A DNA stretch of 64,000 nt from Pseudeuparius sepicola (lineage: Eukaryota > Arthropoda > Insecta > Coleoptera > Anthribidae). Positions 43,128 through 55,060 of this stretch are shown here, one piece after another. Position numbers and translations under genes: made by a program. Numbering within the stretch: position 1 is the first letter of the stretch; the number at the start of each line of letters is the position of its first letter. The DNA lies in contig OY987308.1 in assembly GCA_963920635.1 (NCBI GenBank), forward strand, positions 27,156,096-27,220,095. The letters are read 5' to 3'. Under the pieces are notes generated by a model, which worked only from the letters and a program-made list of their open reading frames with translations, was not told where the DNA came from and searched no databases.

Positions 43128-46024
43128 CTAAACGTTCGTCGGCGCCTCCAGCCCGCAGATGACGGCCTTCATGACGCTGGCCGCCGCGAGCGAGGCGTAC
43201 GGCTGCCACTCCTTGCGCCTGGTGCCGTCCTTGTAGTCCGAAATGCCCCGGATGCACACGAAACTGTCCTTGCAGTTGCCCAGTATTGACTCGATGACCG
43301 AATCGAATTCGCAGTCGAAGGCGAGCGCCCCGACCTGCGACGCGAACTGCTGGCGCAGCCTGTCGTCCCTGACGACCTGGCGACCCGACGCTATCGGCGA
43401 CAGGTGTATTCTCGGGCAGCCCTCTTGCCTGTAAAAACAGTTGGGTTAGGGGAGAGTCACGGGGTGGGCTATGTTCAACTCTACGAGGATTCATTCATTA
43501 CTTGCAATATAAAAGTAAATGGCGAGATTAAGGTATACTCTTTGGGTGTTCGGAAGAGTGTAAAAACACTAAAAATACTGTGCGAGAATGCGTTTCTAAT
43601 TAGTTTTGTGGTGAATGTACCTAATGATCTTTCTTTTAACCGCTTTTTTGGGGGTTAGAACTGCCCTTTTAACCACGACTCTCTTCTTGGGTTCCGCCTT
43701 CCTTTTGCTGGTCAAAAATACACAAAAAAAATAACATCGTACCGCCAAATTTTCACAACATAACCTACCTTTTAACGTTCTTATCTTGAGGTATCGGGTG
43801 CGCCACCTCTATCAATTCCCTATCTCCGATACTCATGTAAAGCTTGTCGGTTTCGGAGTTTGGGGCGTTGAAGTCCGGTTCCTTTTGGTTTTGCAGAATA
43901 TTCAAACCGTCGTTTAAGTAGTTCAGCCACGGCGGCGACGTGGAATTTTCTTGGTCCGCCGACACCTTGAGTTGCGTCGCTATTTCCTGTAGGTTCAAGT
44001 TATTCGGGCAATAGCTCTTTATTTCGAACTCGTATCCTTTGTCCGACACTTTGGCATTTTCGCAGTACAAATAAACATTCCTAAAAAAATAGTATATTCT
44101 CGTATAACACTATACTTTGTCCGCGATTATTAAAAAGACGTTTCTCTTACTTATTTTTCGTGGGGCTCGAAACGACGACATCCCCCAGTCGCACGTGCTT
44201 GTTGTAATCGGTGTAATGGGGCACGCCGCCCCCGACGCCGACCAAAAAGACAAAGTCGACTTTTTGGAACGTGCCCAAGAGTCTCGTCGTGGTGTTGCCC
44301 GCCGCAGTCATGGCCTCCCTCGTGTGCCCCACGGTCGGGAGTTTGGTGCAAACGATCCGGTGCGCCCCGATATTGCCCAGCGTGTAAACGTTCGATTCCC
44401 CTGAAATTTTCACGAGTTACCGTCCATTTTTCGCGTGGGAAATGTTGAGAATTTACATATGTACAAAACAGTGATATATACATTATACAGTGAAAAGCGG
44501 GGTGTCGACACATAAAAATACAGGTGCACATAAACATGTCTCCTTCTTACCGAACATCATTCTACCGTGTGACTCTGTCGGACTTGTCGCACCTATTTGA
44601 CACAAACTTTTAACTTTATAACCTCGAAAAAACGTCCCTCACTCACCTACTGTCGTGTATCTCACAAAAGTCTCCTTGTTTTCTATCATGGCGTCCACGG
44701 CCAGCTTCTCGCAGTACTGGGCGGTGATGATGGCGATTGTCGGTTGTTTCGAGCTAGCCATCGTCGGCATTTGCTTGACGATCGTCACCTGAACGTCGTG
44801 CGACTGTTGACGGGTGAAGGCGCCGTGGTCCATCGCCTTGACGAGCTGTCTAGACTGTAGGTCGGTCAGGTGCAGTGCGACGCCATTTTCGTCCCAATCG
44901 TTCGATCTACGAGTATAAGGAATGAGGTTATGTCGTACGGAACGGCGAGGTTCTCACTTGGCGATATCTTGTATCGTTATCGGATTCGGGTACGCCGACT
45001 CGATGAGTTCCAGCACCTTTTCTCGGGTTAGCGCCGGGGCGGTATCCAGGGTGTTTTCTTCGGCAGACACTAAAACGTAAAAGTGAGGTTAGGTTGAAAC
45101 AAAACGGAGACGTGCGAGAATTGACACAGTTGGCTGTAACTTTTTTGCCGTTTGACCGATCTTGACGATCCATTAAATAGATAAATGAGCAGACAAGAAA
45201 GTTGCAGACATTGTTACATGGTTAGTTTTGATTAGAATAAGCGAAAATAAAAATTTGTGAGGGTGTTAATATAAGAAACATTCAATTAACACAAGAACTA
45301 TTTCCGCAAACCTGATGACTTGTTATTAATAGAAGATAGGTCAATTTGATAGTACCCAGGAGCTAGAAAAGTATTTTATTTTTTTGAAGTTGTATTTCAC
45401 GAAATTCTACTCACGTGGTCTTGAAGGCACTTGCGTGGGCTCTTCGAGCTGTCTTAATTCTACCTCGATCTTGCTTACAGTCTTGAAATTATGTTGCATT
45501 TGCTTCATTATTTTTTTAATGAACCCCACATAATCTACGGAGAAAATATATAAGATATAAATATATATTTTTTATTAAAACTTACCTCTTGGGAACTCTT
45601 TGGGACTGACGAGTTCCTTAAAGAAGTCTTGAGCTACCGTCGCTTGGCTCTCTTCCAAAAGTTCGTCCTGGCAATTTTTCGAGGGTTTAAACCAAAAACG
45701 GAGCGTCCTCGATTCTTGCGTGTGCTTGCCGGTTTGGGCGTTGACCAGGAACACTTTAAATTCGAGAGATAACTGAGGGGGTGTCGATATGTCTCCATTT
45801 TCTAAAAAAATATATTTAAAGATGTATGCGCAAAACGTTAAAAGTTTTTCTTTACCAATTGCCGTTTCTTTATTGATAACTATCCCGGTATGTTCACCGC
45901 CAGCGACGTGCATGTGGTCGTTTGCCTTCTGTATTAATTTCCTTTCGATGATAAGGGTCGTGGAATTCGATGTTTTGCATTTTGGGGTCATTACGACCTG
46001 TTCTTGGTCGTTGTTTTCTGTCAT
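43128..46024 (-). CDS. Nucleoside-phosphorylase-fold (PNP_UDP_1-like) protein of unknown function
   Basis: Nine coding exons: 45856-46024, 45586-45801, 45415-45534, 44958-45069, 44647-44906, 44151-44400, 43769-44080, 43621-43707, 43128-43428. They total 1827 nt, 608 residues, phases closing. The N-terminal ~175 residues are unassigned. Next comes a small helical, winged-helix-like segment (REKVLELIESAYPNPITIQD). From about residue 245 a phosphorylase fold begins (TIAIITAQYCEKLAVDAMI), with the glycine loop FLVGVGGGVPHY and HVRLGDVVVSSP. After ~140 inserted residues ending in a basic KRKAEPKKRVVVKRAV linker, the fold resumes (PRIHLSPIASGRQVVRDD, ALAFDCEFDSVIESI, FVCIRGISDYKDG). The acidic FDCEFD box and Asp of ISDYKD match substrate and catalytic positions of the superfamily. 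Whether it is a nucleosidase, phosphorylase or sensor is unknown. An acceptor just upstream of the ATG implies a 5' UTR exon. Confidence 0.82.
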
Positions 46025-46790
46025 CTTGAGCTGCGGAAAATACAAAACGAAACTGTGCTAAGAATCTCTACTCGAAATTCAGACACTGAAAATGCAGTTG
46101 GTCACCTTCACTTTTCAAGAGATGAAATCATCAGAGTTTATAGAGCAACCTGTCTAATTAAGGCAATAATGTGTTTTGTTGTTTGTCCCACTATAATTAT
46201 AAATAAATAAAGTCTCGATAAGTTTCTATTATTAGTGCACAAAAACGGTTTTGGTAACAATTTCTCCGAGTCTAGCCCGATTCGTGTCGCTTTCAAAACT
46301 TTCTTACTGCAGAAATGTTGTGGAATTGTACCGAGTGGTACGGTTTACAAAATCGATATGCCAGACCCTGGCGCCGTTGTAAAAATATTTGGACAAACCG
46401 ACGTGTTGATAAAGATAAAACATACAATATATTATAAAGCGTTCCCGCGGGTTTATTTTTAGATTTGTATCGCAGGAAGTTTATGTTTAAGGGCAATTAA
46501 ACACGAAACTGGAGGCGTATGCAGAGCGACCGCTTGCTTTCCCATTCGAATGCACCGCAACTGCATTCTAATTTCTCCTTGAAAAATTACAAATTTATAG
46601 GTCATTGTTGCCGCTACATCTTACCGGCTCTCCCTAGTAGCTTCCCCTATTATTTATCGTGTAGCATCTATGCCGTCGCCGCCAACCTTTCTTTAGGCCG
46701 CAAAAACGAAACAATCTCGGATCGTTGCCAGGGAAACGAGAAAGAACAGCCGTTTCCCAACCGTTAGGAAACGCAGCTGTCGCCGAACTG
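46025..46790. other. 5' flank of the phosphorylase-like gene
   Basis: It contains the CCGCAG acceptor at about 46032-46037 for the first coding exon and presumably a 5' UTR exon further right. Short ORFs such as 46235-46462 have no recognised domain and are not called. Confidence 0.35.
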
Positions 46791-47240
46791 AAAAAACGCT
46801 TGTCCGAGGCGCGCGCGCCTACCCTAAAATTATCGATGACGTAGTCGCTCGCGACGTCACGATTTCCAGGGAGACGCGCGCTCGTCTTGAGTCACTTTTT
46901 GGCCTGCTGCGATGAGTCAACCCGGCCCATGACCATAACCCAAAGGAGGAATATATTTATGGTCCCACTCCCGGCGTGTTCGCCCAATTTCAAAATGCAA
47001 AGGCTGAAAACGGAACCTCTCTAATGTCCTCCGTTAATTACCGTTTTTGCCCCGCTCAACTTCAACCCCCACCCCCCAGAAATCGATCCGAAGTCCAACA
47101 CCCCCCCACCCTATTCCGCGGCTCACTGTGTTTTCGACGGCTCGAAAGTGAGCGCTCTACGCTCTATACGTTTTCTGGTGCAATTGTTCTCTTCATACCT
47201 ACTCGATTTGGTTGTTTTTTCGTTTATATCACCAAAGGTG
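46790..47240 (+). promoter_or_regulatory. GC-rich promoter region and probable 5' UTR exon of the SLC35F-like gene
   Basis: Local CpG richness (CGAGGCGCGCGCGCC, GGGAGACGCGCGCTCG), a half-palindromic CRE-like CGACGTCACG near 46852 and AP-1-like TGAGTCA near 46914 precede a splice donor ACCAAAG|GTGAGTC at 47236. The first acceptor in frame with the transporter start is TTTTTTCAG at about 48812, so this region would be the noncoding first exon. That link is inference. Confidence 0.5.
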
Positions 47241-47599
47241 AGTCGATTTTGTGTGCGATGTTAATTTCGAAAAGCACGCTCCCAATTTAATGCTTTTTTT
47301 TTCACTAATAATGTTAATTGACTCTATTGTGACGGCTCTATTGGGTAGCCCTCAATTTCCGTAGATATTTGACCAAAGGTCAATTCAGACGGAGATATCA
47401 ATAACGGATGATGTCTTGGTTAAATATAGACCGGTAAATTGTGGCTATTGTTAAGCAAATGTGACGTTATGAAAGGGGAGGCCAGCAAAATGCGGAGGGA
47501 GTTTCAATTGTTTTCAAATGTGTGTCGATATATAGGGTGCGCCAGTTTTTTTAGCAGGATTTTAACATTTTATAACAAATTATATTTTAAAACAATAAA

Positions 47600-48655
47600 A
47601 TTTCATTACAGGGTCCAAAAAGTGCTTCATTTTTATATACTTTGGAACATCCAGATATTTTACGAATTTTAAGTTGGAAATTTTTCTTTTTGTGTTATTA
47701 CACTTTTGTAAACACATTTGAAAAGAAAAATTAATAATAATATATTATGTCCACACTATGCTTCATTCTCAAGATGTTTTGATTTTGAAAGTCAAATGTT
47801 ACGAATTTTAGTTGGGAATTTTTCTTTTTGTAAACACATTAAAAAAAAATTAATTATTAACATATTATGTCCACAAGTGCTTCATTTTCAAGATGCTTTG
47901 AACTTTGAAAGTCAGATATGACGAATTTGAAGTTGGGCATTTTTCTTTTTGTGTTACACTTTTGTAAACACATTTTAAAAAGAAAAATTCATATTAATAT
48001 ATTATGTCCACAAGTGCTTCATTTTCAAGATGCTTTGAACTTTGAAAGTCAGATATGACGAATTTGAAGTTGGGCATTTTCTTTTTGTGATACACTTTTG
48101 TAAACACATTTAAAAAAAATTCATATTATTATATTGCCCACAAGTGCTTCATTTTCAAGGTGCTTTGAACTTTGGAAGTCAGATATGACGAATTTTAAGT
48201 TGGGAATTTTTCTTTTTGTGATACACTTTTGTAAACACATTTTAAATAGAAAAATTCATATATTAATATATTATGTCCACAAGTGCTTCGTTTTTAAGAT
48301 GCTTTGAACTTTGAAAGTCGGATATGACGAATTTTAAATTGGAATTTTTCTTTTTTAGTTTCACTTTTGTAAACACATTTTAAAAAGAAAAATTCATATA
48401 TTAATATATTATGTCCACAAGTGCTTCGTTTTTAAGATGCTTTGAACTTTGAAAGTCAGATATATGACGAATTTTAAGTTAGGAATTTTTTTTTTGTGTG
48501 GCTCTTTGTAAACATATTTTGAAACGAAAATTTCATATTAATATACGAGTATTATGTCCACAATAAGCGCTTTATTTTCAAGATGCTTTTAACTTTAAAC
48601 GTCTGATATGATGAATTTAAGTTGGGAATTTTTCTTTTTGTGTGACATATATTCT
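47600..48655. repeat. Satellite array C, about eight monomers of ~135 bp
   Basis: TATGTCCACAAGTGCTTCAT(T/..) recurs near 47870, 48010, 48140, 48275, 48412 and 48556, with earlier diverged copies at 47615 and 47752. Each monomer has CAAGATGCTTTGAACTTTGA, ATATGACGAATTTTAAGTTG and CACTTTTGTAAACACATTTT. It lies in the presumed first intron of the SLC35F-like gene and is unrelated by eye to satellites A and B. Confidence 0.88.
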
Positions 48656-48842
48656 GTATACTAGAAATCTCCATTATCCCTTCCCCGCACAAGCATTCAC
48701 TTACTTACCGGGTACCTACTTCTATATAGTATTGCGAGAGTCTAAATTATTATTATTATCATTTAAAAAAGACTTCATAGATATTTCGGAGGAAAAAAAA
48801 CATAATCTTTTTCAGATGCCGCCCGACTTGGATCCGACCTAG

Positions 48843-51800
48843 ATGTCGAGGGAAGGGGGCCCGGGGGGCGACGTCCCCACCATCTACAACCCGAGGGAGG
48901 CGGCTCCGGCGAATGGGCCGCTCACGCCCCAGCAGGAGGGGCCCGTGGGCCCCCCGGAAAGGTCCGGGGTGGTGGCGAAGATACGGGGCTGCTCGGCGAG
49001 GGTTTGCTCCAGGCCGGCCCGGAAGGTAAATTCAAACCTGAAATCAAAACTGAAAACATAGAGTTTATTTTTAATTTTCAAAAAACATATCTGGACGTCT
49101 GTTTGGGCATAGCCAAACTGAATTTTACCCTGTTTTTCGGATTCTCCGATTTACCTATACAGGGTGTCCGGTAATGATGTGGCAATCTCGCGTGAGCAGG
49201 TAGAGGACATCAAAATATTACGATTGAGCTCAACAACTATGGGTCAAATCTTAATAGTTATATCTCCCAAAATAATCAAGCTGCTGAACTGAAATAGAGT
49301 ACTATTATGTTTTTGGGGATGGAAAATAAGATGAAAATGTCAGTTTCTACGTATCTCACAGATGGCGCCACTTGCGCTATTTTTGGGTGGTACTTTTACA
49401 TGTAACTTTTTTGAGGTTATCTTTTTGGTCTTGCAGATCCATGATTTTAGTGCACCTTTTTATTCTGCAACAAAACGGTACTCTTGCTTCATACGGATAA
49501 AATCAACCGTTTACGTTTAAATTTGCAGAATGTGCCCCAAAACACCTGTTGACTCCAATATTCGAAACATAAAATTTTCAACGACCGCTTTCAAATGCTA
49601 CAGATCAACTGTACATTCAAAATGTTCAAATTTTGTCAAATTCAATCCTTTCTATTTTGAAAGCGAATAATTTTTGGTGCATTGTACCGTCGATGGAGGA
49701 AGGAATCAATCAACGCAAAAACATAATAGTACCAAATTTCAGTTCAGCAGCTTGATTATTTTGAGAGATATTGCCAGAATTCAATTTCAAAAAAAGAACT
49801 ACAACGCCCTGTATCTCAGTAACTATTAAGATTTGACCCATATGGTTGTTGAGCTCAATCGTAATATTTTGACGTCCTCTACCTGCTCACGCGAGATTGC
49901 CGCATAATTACCGGACACCCTGTATATCTAAGTTTTTTTTTTAACAACGTTTCCCCTTCGCAGATCTACTTCGGGATATGGGTGACCGTCTGCGTCACCG
50001 CCTCCTGGGTGGGCGCCACGCACTGCATCAAATATCTGTACCTGCGCAGGCCCAGTTACGACTACGACTACGAAGATCCCGTCGTCGTTTCCCATGACGG
50101 CGATCTCAACCTGACCGTAGTACACACCAAATACGTAAGCTTCTTTCTTAAAAAAAAAAAAAAAACTAACCTCGACAACGCCGTTTCGTTTCTTAGAGCG
50201 CCAACTACCAGGCGCCTTTCTTCACCACCTGGTTCGTAACCAACTGGACGATGCTGTTCTTCCCGCTGTACTTTTTGACCAGGGCCAGCTCGACCAGGAA
50301 CGAATCCATGTCCGACATCCTGTCGGAGAGCATCCGGGATTTCAGGGATAAGGGTTTTACAGCGGGTAAGGCGCCCGCTCGCGGAAAAAGACCATCGTTA
50401 ACTCGGTTATTTTTCAGTGAGGTTCGCCATAAGGTGTATGTGTTTTTGCGTGTTGTGGGTTGGAACGAACTACATGTACATAATGTCGTTGAAGATTCTA
50501 TTGGCCACCGACGTGATGGCGCTGTTCGCCACAAACGTGTCCTTCGTGTATCTGCTGTCGTGGGTGATCCTGCACGAGCAGTTTGTTGGCATACGAGTAA
50601 GAAAAATTGTCGCAAAAAGTGTCGCCAGTTTGTTGCTATTTTTTGAAAAATTATTGTAGATTTTTTTTTGGTCGAGCTAGAACGTTTTCAATTAACTTCG
50701 TGTTTGAAATTTTCTAATCGATTTGAAACATCTTGGTGAGATTATGACCTGAGAGATGTGGAAAATGTCAGGTTTATCAATTAGTTCAAGATCATTTATA
50801 GTTACCAATGCATGTGATTATCTATGTTCATAAATTGCCACTAGTCAAATATTTTTATTTAATATCCATATTTGTTTTATAATAACAAATATCATAATAA
50901 TATTGTATCTCTAGCTCAGATACAGAAGTTGCAGCGGTAAATATTATTACAGATATCCAGTTAAAAGTTGATCAACATCTAAAATGTTGTTTGTTATCCT
51001 CTTAGACTTAACTAAAGCCTGCTTTGATACAGTTGATCACGTAATTTTGTTAAGAAAATTGTACAACATTGGAATTTGAGGAAATATTTACTGTTGGTTC
51101 GAAAGGTACTTAGAAAATAGAATACAATGTGCCCAAATTGAAAATAATGTAAGTTCTGAAAAAAAGGTAATTTGTGGAGTACCTACCGCAAGGTGCAATA
51201 TTAGGACCTCTTTTGTTTTTAATTTACAACAATTCAATTTCGAAATTAAAACTCAGAGGAACTGTAAAACTATTACTGATGATACGACTATTATTTATTT
51301 TGGGCATATTTTTTCAAAAATTCGGTCAAATATTTTGGAAGATTTAAAAATTTTAATTATTTGGCTTCAATCAAATAAACTGACCCTAAATTTTAACAAA
51401 TCATCATTTATGTTCATTTCCAAATGACCAATAAAGAACCAAAATAGAAGTAATAACTTTATGCAATAAAACAATAAATTATAGTAAATGTATAAAATTT
51501 TTAGGGTTACAAATTGATGAAAATTTAAATTGGATAAAACTACAAAATTCGCAATTATATACCACTTAAGCATTATATTTTGCTTTAATTCATTCAAAGT
51601 TACAATATTTAAGTTCAGTTTGGGGTTCTGCAAATTCTAGAGCTTTAAAACAATTTTATGTGTGTTACAAAACAAAATTATAAAATGTATGCATAGACTA
51701 CCATTTTTAGAACCTACAGTAAACATATACTTATAAACCTTTGGGGTATTTAAATCTGTGTTGTATTTATAAATTAAAACTTTGCTTATAAAAAATAAGA

Positions 51801-53260
51801 AGCACTCAAACCTAAACTTTAATAAAAATGGTGCAATACACGAACATGGTACAAGACAAACAAATTTAATGAAGACAGCATAAAATAATTTTGGAAACAA
51901 GTGGAATCCAAATATATAATAACTTACCAAAATCGTTAAAAATGACATCAAATATTGCCAAATTTAAAAAAGGACTTAAGAAATATCTCATTGAAAAAAG
52001 TGATTTTTTGATTGATTTAATTTCATCAGTTTAGTTTTTTTTTTAAATTTTAAATTGTTTTATCATATTCTCTAGAATGAACTGTCAATTTGGTTGAGAA
52101 TAATAAAGAAATGAAAAAAAAAAAAAAATGAAATCGATCGCAAGATTTGACAAACAGGAGGACAATTAAGATATAGCGAGTTAACAAAAACGTAAAATTT
52201 CCCAGTAGAATTCCCCGCTTATTTCCACTCGCGAAAAGTAGTTTTTCATCGAATTGTTTGCAGATAATGGCTGTGATAATATGCGACACGGGCGTGGCCC
52301 TTCTCGCCTACATGGATGGCATAACCGGAAGTCCCACGTTAGGCGGCGTAGTCCTGGCTACGTCCGCCGCCGCCGGTAGCGCCGTCTACAAAGTCCTCTT
52401 CAGGAAGGTCATCGGTGACGCCACCTACGGCCAGGTAAAACGCGCTTCGAAAATTGGAAGTAAAAAACGACAAAAATTTTTTTAGGTTGCCCTATTCTTT
52501 TCGCTGATCGGCATGGTGAACGCCGCCCTCCTGTGGCCCCTGTGCCTGGGATTGTTTCTAACCGGAGTCGAAACTTTGTACTGGGACAGACTGCCGTGGG
52601 CGGCACTGCTAGCCAGCAGCTGCCTTTCGTTGGGTAAAGAAGGAAAACGCGTTTTTTTTTTCTTTTATTATTTTGTTGTTTTAGTGGCGAATCTGTTAGG
52701 AAATTTCAGCGTAGCATTGACGTATGACCTATTTATTACCCTGGGGTTGATCACGGCAGTGCCAGTATCGGCAGGTTTGTTAAACAGAAAACGAAAAAAA
52801 AAAAAAAATTATTTTCTTCTCGTAGCGCTCGACGTTGTTCTATACGGCGCCCAATTCGAGGGTATGAAACTGGCGGGCATGATCCTGATTTCCGTCGGAT
52901 TCTTCCTCGTAATGTTTCCCGACAATTGGCCCGATTACATTACGAGATTGTTGCGGTAAGTTTACAAAAAAAAGTACAGCTTCGGCAAAAAAAATTGCAG
53001 ACATTCCCCAATTGTTGCCGAACCTGTATAATAAGGCAGAAAGATGAGTCATACTGTGCATTGCGTTAACATTATTTAGAATAAGAAAACGAGGAGTGAA
53101 ATTTTCTGTGCTTGTCTCTAGTTTGGTTACTTGTGGCGAGGAAAGTGAGGCTTCTAGGTCTTTTCGTTTTTGCAGAAAATCAACTCGCATTTTGGACGGC
53201 AAGGTTGGTCACATAGTGCCAGAAAAGAGATTTGTTTTTCGCTTTATAGGCGACGCTTGA
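48843..53260 (+). CDS. SLC35F3/F4-like multi-pass transporter
   Basis: Exons 48843-49025, 49964-50134, 50197-50365, 50418-50596, 52264-52434, 52486-52633, 52685-52774 and 52826-52955, then an optional last exon 53176-53260 (stop at 53258-53260). All phases close; the protein is about 440 residues. A Gly/Pro-rich N-terminus precedes about ten hydrophobic segments, starting IYFGIWVTVCVTASWVGATH and including FTTWFVTNWTMLFFPLYF, YIMSLKILLATDVMALFATN, VVLATSAAAGSAVYKVLFRK and LAGMILISVGFFLVMFPDNW. This pattern fits the SLC35F3/F4 branch of the drug/metabolite transporter superfamily (human F3 is linked to thiamine); the substrate here is unproven. If the GTAAGT at 52956 is not used, the ORF simply ends LLR-stop at 52959. 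The in-frame ATG at 48813 ends at TAG 48840-48842, directly before the chosen start. Confidence 0.82.
49155..49926. mobile_element. ~770-bp foldback MITE with ~95-bp inverted ends in an SLC35F intron
   Basis: The left end TACAGGGTGTCCGGTAATGA and the right end TAATTACCGGACACCCTGTA are inverted. Pairing continues through ATCTCGCGTGAGCAGGTAGA and TCTACCTGCTCACGCGAGAT and TTGAGCTCAACAACTATGGG and ATGGTTGTTGAGCTCAATCG. TA flanks fit a Tc1/mariner-derived MITE. The interior lacks a transposase. The block GGAAGGAATCAATCAACGC (49690) is shared with the element nested in the THADA LINE. Confidence 0.88.
50905..52125 (+). mobile_element. LINE copy B in an SLC35F intron
   Basis: It is close to copy A: an antisense-free + orientation RT remnant with KAFDTVDHV (after a 2-nt disruption), ENRIQ, CGVP, GPLLFLIY and TDDTTIIYF (first catalytic residue region altered), and LTLNFNKSSFMF. 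It keeps the 3' tail AATAATAAAGAAATGAAAAA ending in A-rich DNA at about 52125. It is truncated at the 5' end and also has an internal deletion relative to copy A near 51540. It is in the same orientation as the host gene. Confidence 0.85.
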
Positions 53261-54760
53261 GAAGAAAAAAAAATTAGCTTGCTTTGGCCATTTCGAAATG
53301 CACATAATAATATCATATCTAGCATGTTTGTTTTCACATTGTTTGTTATATTTTTCGTATTTTCGAATAATTTCACTCTTTAAAAAAGCACTATTGTAGG
53401 CTAATTTGTATGGGAAATACGTTAAAAGGCAATTTTACAGAAAACAGTTTGTAATTTTACACATTTTTTTATGTAAATTTGCAATGTAATTGTACACTTT
53501 TTTCTGTAAATTTACTTACAAGACGTTTTACAGGTATATGTAGAATTTTACTGAATGATTGTTTTTCAATAAATAAAAAAGGTAAAATTACATAAAATAT
53601 GTTACAGAATGTAAATAATGTATTTATATTACATTAAACTTATGAAACTTGTAAATTTTTGAAAATTTTACATAGAAGAAGGCGTGTTTTTGTAAATTTA
53701 CACGAAAGACATACATGTAACTAAATACTTTTATATCGTATAATGTTTTAACGTATTTTCTGCTAGAAACATTTGAAAATATATAAACCATCTTAAATAA
53801 CATGCTACCGTATTTACCATGATCATTGTTACAGAAATATCATCCTGTTGAGTCACAGTGCCAGGTAAGACTAACCGAAAGACGAAAGACACATTTGCAC
53901 GAATTTTGGGAACTACTCGAGTCTGTCCATTTAGACTTTTATGGTCTCCATTCTTCTTGCTTGACTGTTTCGGAACCGTTTTGTTTTAAGCCACCACACA
54001 CAATCACAAACCCAAAGAAACGTTTCAATTGCCGAGCTATAGACTTTTTAAGTAGCCGACGTGGACCTAGTGTGACAATAGAAGTAACCCTATTCTTTCT
54101 TGGTTCTGTTATAGTATGCCAACCCCAAACAGGGGTAAAAAACGAGAACTTATGTATGTATGTGTAGTCTGCTGCGTTGTACTTCTGATGCTCTACAAAG
54201 TCAGATAGGAAAAGTACATATCATCCGTAAATATACGATAATGTTTGGACTTTTTGGCTTTATAGTATTTTTTTGCCAAAAAATTCCAGTAGTAGCCCCC
54301 TTTAGGTTGTTTTTTTTTAACGGTACATTAGATTCGAAGTTTTTTTTCGTCACAAAAGTTACACCACAACTTCACACTGTTAGCGAATTTTTGTGCTTAT
54401 TCCGAGGTAGGTTACTTTCAAAATTGCACGAGATTTTTTTATATAGAAGGTATATAGTCTTTTTCACAGTGTTTTTACAAAAAAATTATGCATGTGTTTC
54501 ATAGGTATGCGTTATATTTGAAGAATTGCCCTCTTTAGTGAATTGTTGTCGTTAGACATTATTTTTTCTTATATTATCTAATGCATGTATGTCCTATAAT
54601 GCATTTTGTACCTACCAGAGTCTTTCCTAATCATTTTCCGACCTTTTACACATATCCCACATCTAATATGCGCTGAACTTATTATGGCTTTGAATAAAGA
54701 CAAAGATTTAATGTTTGCTACAAAATAAAATTTTGAAATAATTTTTTTATTATTATAAAA
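53261..54760 (+). other. Probable 3' UTR and downstream DNA of the SLC35F-like gene
   Basis: AT-rich, with several TGTAAATTTACA-like palindromic words (53440-53720). A 113-codon ORF at 53826-54167 and its neighbour at 54160-54504 have no recognised domain and ordinary AT-driven composition. AATAAA at about 54695 could end the transcript. Confidence 0.4.
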
Positions 54761-54779
54761 TCTGTTATTTCGATTACGT

Positions 54780-55060
54780 GAAAATAAGAACCGAGGGGAT
54801 AAAATCTTTTTTCAAAAAAATCCTTGCTTCCTGCACATCACTCCGAAAACCTCCCGAACAAAAAATCGCCAGCGACGTTGCCGGCTCTTCGTCTTTCCCC
54901 CGGATTCAAGGAAAAGTTGTCCTCAGGTGGAGCCGGCGCAGCCGCCACGGCAACCAAGGCAGCAACCGGCGTGACGTCATAGACTACCGGACCGGTTACA
55001 TCCGGTCGCACCTGCGCTCGCCTAGCGGTAGGGTGCGGTGACCGGACAGAGAGGGACGGT
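54780..55060. promoter_or_regulatory. Isolated CpG-rich island with a CRE-like palindrome
   Basis: GC-rich sequence in an AT-rich desert. It includes GGCGTGACGTCATAGAC (near 54970) and CTACCGGACCGGTTACATCC. An 87-codon ORF covers it but looks basic and low-complexity. It may be a promoter or noncoding first exon; no gene is assigned. A second CGTGACGTCACAG word lies at 55508. Confidence 0.4.

Noticed and set aside
46235..46462. 75-codon + ORF between the phosphorylase-like gene and the SLC35F promoter
   Set aside because: Short, no domain, no splice or promoter context; could arise by chance.
53826..54504. Two overlapping + ORFs of about 113 codons as possible genes
   Set aside because: No recognisable domain, ordinary AT-driven composition, and position in the probable 3' UTR of the SLC35F-like gene.
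54778..55041. 87-codon + ORF as a small protein gene
   Set aside because: The sequence is GC-driven, basic and without homology I recognise; it is listed only as a CpG-rich island.
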